A stretch of 8,030 nucleotides of DNA from SZUA-287 sp036397975 (GTDB lineage Bacteria; Bacteroidota; Ignavibacteria; UBA10030; UBA6906). The DNA is taken from positions 1 to 8,030 of the forward strand of contig DASWHW010000043.1 of the NCBI GenBank assembly GCA_036397975.1, in the 5' to 3' direction. Below are positions 5,879-8,030 of this stretch, piece by piece. The notes under the pieces are model-generated. The model did not search any database. It saw nothing but the letters and a program-made list of their open reading frames with translations, and was not told where the DNA came from. The position numbers and the translations under genes are program-made. Each line of letters begins with the position of its first letter. Position 1 is the first letter of the stretch.

Positions 5879-6691
5879 TTATCTAAGCAGTGGATTCAGT
5901 TGGCTTGCCGCAAGGTCCCCGGGGTTCAGCCCCGGGAAAAATGCCTTTATGTCGGCTTCCTGGAACTCCGTTTCTGGACTTGTGATTCTAGCGCCGTCAG
6001 CGAAGTAAATAACCGTTAGAACTTCACGAACTGTATCGCTCTTGTTCGGGTAGGCTGAATGAACCGTCCACCCTGAGTGGAATGTCGCATCTCCGGCTTT
6101 GAAATCTCCATACTCCGTTATAGGGTATTTCGCCTTTTCAATGACCTGCGCAAGAGTTGCATCCGCATGATCGGAGATACCTTCTTTGAGAAGCGGGCCG
6201 TTCGTGTGGGATCCATCAGCGAAGAGCATTGTTCCCATTGTTGGCGAAATATCAACAAGAGGCATCCACATGGTAATGGTGTTTGTTGTATCGACCGGCC
6301 AGTAAAATTGATCCTGGTGCCATGGCGTTCGTTTGCCTCCAGCAGGTTTGAACAGCGCCTGGTCATGATAGAGGCGAACTCCAGGAACACCCATGAGCGC
6401 TGCGGCAGCATGTGCGAATCGTTTGGCAAGGACGAATCGGGCCATCTCGGCACTCAATTTCCAAATGTTGGTTACTTGCGTAAACATACTCGTGTACTCT
6501 TCAACGCGTCCCTGTGTGTCATTCTTTGATTGTTGTGCCCGGACAATTTCGGTCACAAGTGGCCGGATCAAGCTGATGAATTCAGAAGCAACTGCTTTTA
6601 TGCGCACGTGTCCTCGGCTTCGAAAGCCTGCAATCATCTCCTCATCAACAATGAGTGGAAGATCAAGCTGCGTGGGTATCGACATCTTCAT
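5879..6691 (-). CDS. Phytanoyl-CoA dioxygenase (PhyH) family Fe(II)/2-oxoglutarate oxygenase
   Basis: 270 residues, usual for bacterial PhyH-like enzymes. The iron triad is visible: WHQDQFYW gives His125 and Asp127, and TVHSAYPN gives the distal His211; Arg222 in REVLTVIYF is placed to bind 2-oxoglutarate. LYHDQALFKPAGG (about 107-119) and MWMPLVDISPTMGTMLFADGSH (from about 141) are typical core strands. The reaction would be hydroxylation or a related oxidation of an unidentified substrate coupled to 2-oxoglutarate decarboxylation; relatives act on fatty acyl-CoA, ectoine and many secondary metabolites. GAGGA (6698-6702) lies six bases before the ATG at 6691, and the start overlaps the VOC stop as ATGA, so the two are translationally coupled. 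All catalytic residues are intact. The family is very secure, the substrate unknown. Confidence 0.93.
   Translation of the reverse strand: MKMSIPTQLDLPLIVDEEMIAGFRSRGHVRIKAVASEFISLIRPLVTEIVRAQQSKNDTQGRVEEYTSMFTQVTNIWKLSAEMARFVLAKRFAHAAAALMGVPGVRLYHDQALFKPAGGKRTPWHQDQFYWPVDTTNTITMWMPLVDISPTMGTMLFADGSHTNGPLLKEGISDHADATLAQVIEKAKYPITEYGDFKAGDATFHSGWTVHSAYPNKSDTVREVLTVIYFADGARITSPETEFQEADIKAFFPGLNPGDLAASQLNPLLR
5918..5936. repeat. GC-rich 7-bp hairpin within the 3' end of the PhyH-like gene
   Basis: CCCGGGG and CCCCGGG pair perfectly around a five-base TTCAG loop. On the minus strand it codes for PGLNPG near the C-terminus. There is no T-rich tail in the direction of transcription, so it is not a terminator. 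Confidence 0.4.
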
Positions 6692-7188
6692 TGGTTTTCC
6701 TCTGATCGGGATTCCGCGAGAAGCAATGAGAGCTCAAGCCGGTGCGTGTACATCGCGATGGATCCGTCGGCCTCTCTCGGCCATTCTGTTTGCGGCCGAT
6801 CCCAATACAATTCTACCCCATTATTATCAGGGTCGCGCAGGTATAGAGCTTCGCTAACCCCATGGTCAGCTGCACCTTCGAGCGGAATCGATGCCTCTTC
6901 GAGTCGTCGCAAAGCATCTCCAAGAGTCCTACGATCGGGGTAGCGAATCGCAACATGATAAAGGCCAGTTGACCCTGGAGGTGGAGGACTGCCACCAAGG
7001 CTTTCCCAGGTGTTAAGTCCGATATGGTGATGATATCCCCCCGCGCTGAGGAATGCGGCGGAGTTGCCCATGCGCTGAGTAATCGCAAATCCCAGGATGC
7101 CATGATAGAATGCTATGGCTCTGCCGAGATCAGCGACTTTCAGATGGACGTGACCGATACCCACGCGCTTGTCAATTGGAGAATTCAT
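6688..7188 (-). CDS. VOC superfamily protein (catechol-2,3-dioxygenase/glyoxalase-like, single module pair)
   Basis: 166 residues with two beta-alpha-beta-beta-beta modules. Probable metal ligands are His13 (GHVHLKVADL), His78 (LYHVAIRYPD) and Glu126 (GVELYWDRP), in the usual VOC positions. YHHHIGLNTW (about 52-61), the PPPPG turn (68-72) and LRDPDNNGVELYWDRPQTEWP are close to the first half of CatE-type catechol 2,3-dioxygenases. CatE-like enzymes are about 280 residues and carry two such halves, so this is a half-length relative; single-pair VOC proteins of this size are common and have diverse or unknown activities. The start at 7188 lies five bases after the stop of the thioesterase-like remnant and shows no clear Shine-Dalgarno. 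Its stop overlaps the PhyH-like start. A joint oxygenase role with that enzyme is inference. Confidence 0.9.
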   Translation of the reverse strand: MNSPIDKRVGIGHVHLKVADLGRAIAFYHGILGFAITQRMGNSAAFLSAGGYHHHIGLNTWESLGGSPPPPGSTGLYHVAIRYPDRRTLGDALRRLEEASIPLEGAADHGVSEALYLRDPDNNGVELYWDRPQTEWPREADGSIAMYTHRLELSLLLAESRSEENQ

Positions 7189-7193
7189 AAGTG

Positions 7194-7484
7194 CTATGAT
7201 GCTTTTGCAGGTCGAAAGCTATCCAGCGTCGACCGCCTGAGTTGTTGAATGGTTGTACCAAGCATTTTTACGTGTGGTTGATCGAACATGGCTCCGCCCC
7301 TTCCGGGAACAAAGTAAACCTCGACACCTACCGATGACAGTGGTCCCCAGTCTGATTTTGGGTCAAGGGAGTAAAGGGACCTATCTTCAATTGGCAAAAG
7401 AATCGCGATGCGAACAGGACAAGTCTTCGGTCGATAAAGAGAAGTTGCGATTTTGTTTGCCATGTCTACATTGCGCATCCTCAT
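7194..7484 (-). pseudogene. Remnant resembling the C-terminus of an NRPS/PKS-type thioesterase domain
   Basis: 96 residues from ATG at 7484 (the frame is open about 25 bases further, to a TGA). NVDMANKIATSLYRPKTCPVRIAIL followed by DPKSDWGPLSSVGVEVYFVPG and MFDQPHVKMLGTTIQQL follows the end of an alpha/beta-hydrolase thioesterase: the strand after the lid, the W-G-x-L segment, the G-V-E-V-x-x-V-P-G strand, and the P-H-V helix. In active enzymes this motif is VPGxH, with His as the catalytic base; here the sequence is VPGRGGAMF, so the His is replaced by Gly. The nucleophile Ser and Asp half, about 150 residues, is absent. It is therefore most likely inactive debris of a larger biosynthetic gene, although it still has an open frame that stops five bases before the VOC start. 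The family call comes from motif pattern alone. Confidence 0.55.
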
Positions 7485-7539
7485 CGCATATATTGCCCCA
7501 ACGGATTGGGATCACCGCTTTGCATAACGAGGCACCGTG

Positions 7540-8030
7540 TTACGGTTTTCTTGACCCTACGAGAACTGCTCCTCCTACGAAGTCGAGAATAAGTTGATTC
7601 TCAGCCTTCTTGCCATTAACAACCATCAGAATGATTTTTGCTTTCAAACGTTCTCCAACGTTTTCGAACGTCAATCTCTCCGGTTTCAGATCGTGAATGG
7701 AGGTCTGGGGTGATTCCTCCCTGAAAATACTCTCCAGCATCGGTCGTAAGTCAACTTCGACTCGCGCAGAATCGGAGAGACGTGTCACCACCATTGTTGC
7801 ACTCTTCATGCGGCACATGATGGAATAGTCAACACCATCAACACTCTTCTTCTGAACAGAATCCCATAGATTAAAATTCAGTTGTTGAAACAGGTGCCCG
7901 TACCCTGCAACGGAGATCGATTGAGTTTGACTTGCTTGTATCGAGAAGTTTTCCCCTTGATCTGACTGCCATTCGTCGATGTATTGAATGCCCATAAGCC
8001 GAACAATGTACTTTGGTCGCTCCCATCGTG
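7540..8030 (-). CDS. Unrecognised protein, N-terminus beyond the window edge
   Basis: The frame is open from the window edge to the TAA at 7540-7542, showing about 162 residues. An internal ATG at 7995 exists, but the reading frame continues upstream of it (RWERPKYIVRL), so the gene probably starts outside the window. The visible part is polar with alternating strand-like stretches: NFSIQASQTQSISVAGY, DYSIMCRMKSATMVVTRL, ARVEVDLRPMLESIF, and a C-terminal pair KIILMVVNGKK and NQLILDFVGGAVLVG. It has no signal peptide, transmembrane segment or familiar catalytic motif in view. A beta-rich soluble domain is likely. I do not recognise the family. Confidence 0.7.
   Translation of the reverse strand, partial: RWERPKYIVRLMGIQYIDEWQSDQGENFSIQASQTQSISVAGYGHLFQQLNFNLWDSVQKKSVDGVDYSIMCRMKSATMVVTRLSDSARVEVDLRPMLESIFREESPQTSIHDLKPERLTFENVGERLKAKIILMVVNGKKAENQLILDFVGGAVLVGSRKP

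Noticed and set aside
5918..5936. Hairpin as an intrinsic terminator
   Set aside because: It sits inside the coding sequence and the U-rich tail is missing in the direction of transcription.
6077..6943. Several plus-strand frames of 137-154 codons
   Set aside because: All are antisense to the PhyH-like and VOC genes, which carry complete active-site motifs.
7497..7510. Short inverted repeat CCCAA-CGGA-TTGGG between the unrecognised gene and the thioesterase-like remnant
   Set aside because: A 5-bp stem without a T tract is too weak to call a terminator or attachment site.
1..8030. CRISPR array, tRNA/rRNA, insertion sequence or toxin-antitoxin pair
   Set aside because: No regularly spaced repeats, RNA-gene sequence, transposase motifs or paired small genes were found on either strand.

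Overview
This window comes from a bacterial chromosome, probably Gram-negative, with balanced base composition. Every supported gene lies on the minus strand, so gene order below runs from high to low coordinates. An ettA-type ABC-F gene beside apaG fits a Gram-negative chromosome. Shine-Dalgarno sites (AGGA/GAGGA) precede several genes. The phylum cannot be fixed from this window.

Right end (8030-7189): the 3' part of an unrecognised gene runs in from the window edge. Next is a short frame resembling the C-terminus of an NRPS/PKS-type thioesterase that has lost the catalytic His; I read it as a gene remnant.

Centre right (7188-4137): a compact run of small enzymes, namely a single-module VOC (glyoxalase/extradiol dioxygenase-like) protein, a phytanoyl-CoA dioxygenase-like Fe(II)/2-oxoglutarate oxygenase joined to it by an ATGA overlap, a TfoX N-terminal-domain protein, an antibiotic-biosynthesis-monooxygenase (ABM)-like protein, and a ten-TM EamA/DMT exporter joined to it by a TTGA overlap with a TTG start. 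Tight spacing suggests one transcription unit. A possible 52-residue ORF with a Cys pair follows the exporter in the same frame.

Centre left (4136-2112): a small membrane-anchored protein whose cytosolic end matches the factor-binding helices of ribosomal protein bL12, a truncated and frameshifted SnoaL/NTF2-like remnant, a 14-bp perfect palindrome, and a PLP-dependent group II decarboxylase-like enzyme.

Left end (2111-1): a likely promoter, then apaG and ettA. EttA lacks only about its last 20 residues at the window edge. This is the conserved housekeeping part; the rest looks like accessory metabolism with at least two decayed genes.

No RNA gene, insertion sequence, CRISPR array or obvious phage or defence system was seen. 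The most interesting items are the bL12-like half domain on a membrane anchor, the two gene remnants, and the coupled small-enzyme/exporter run.
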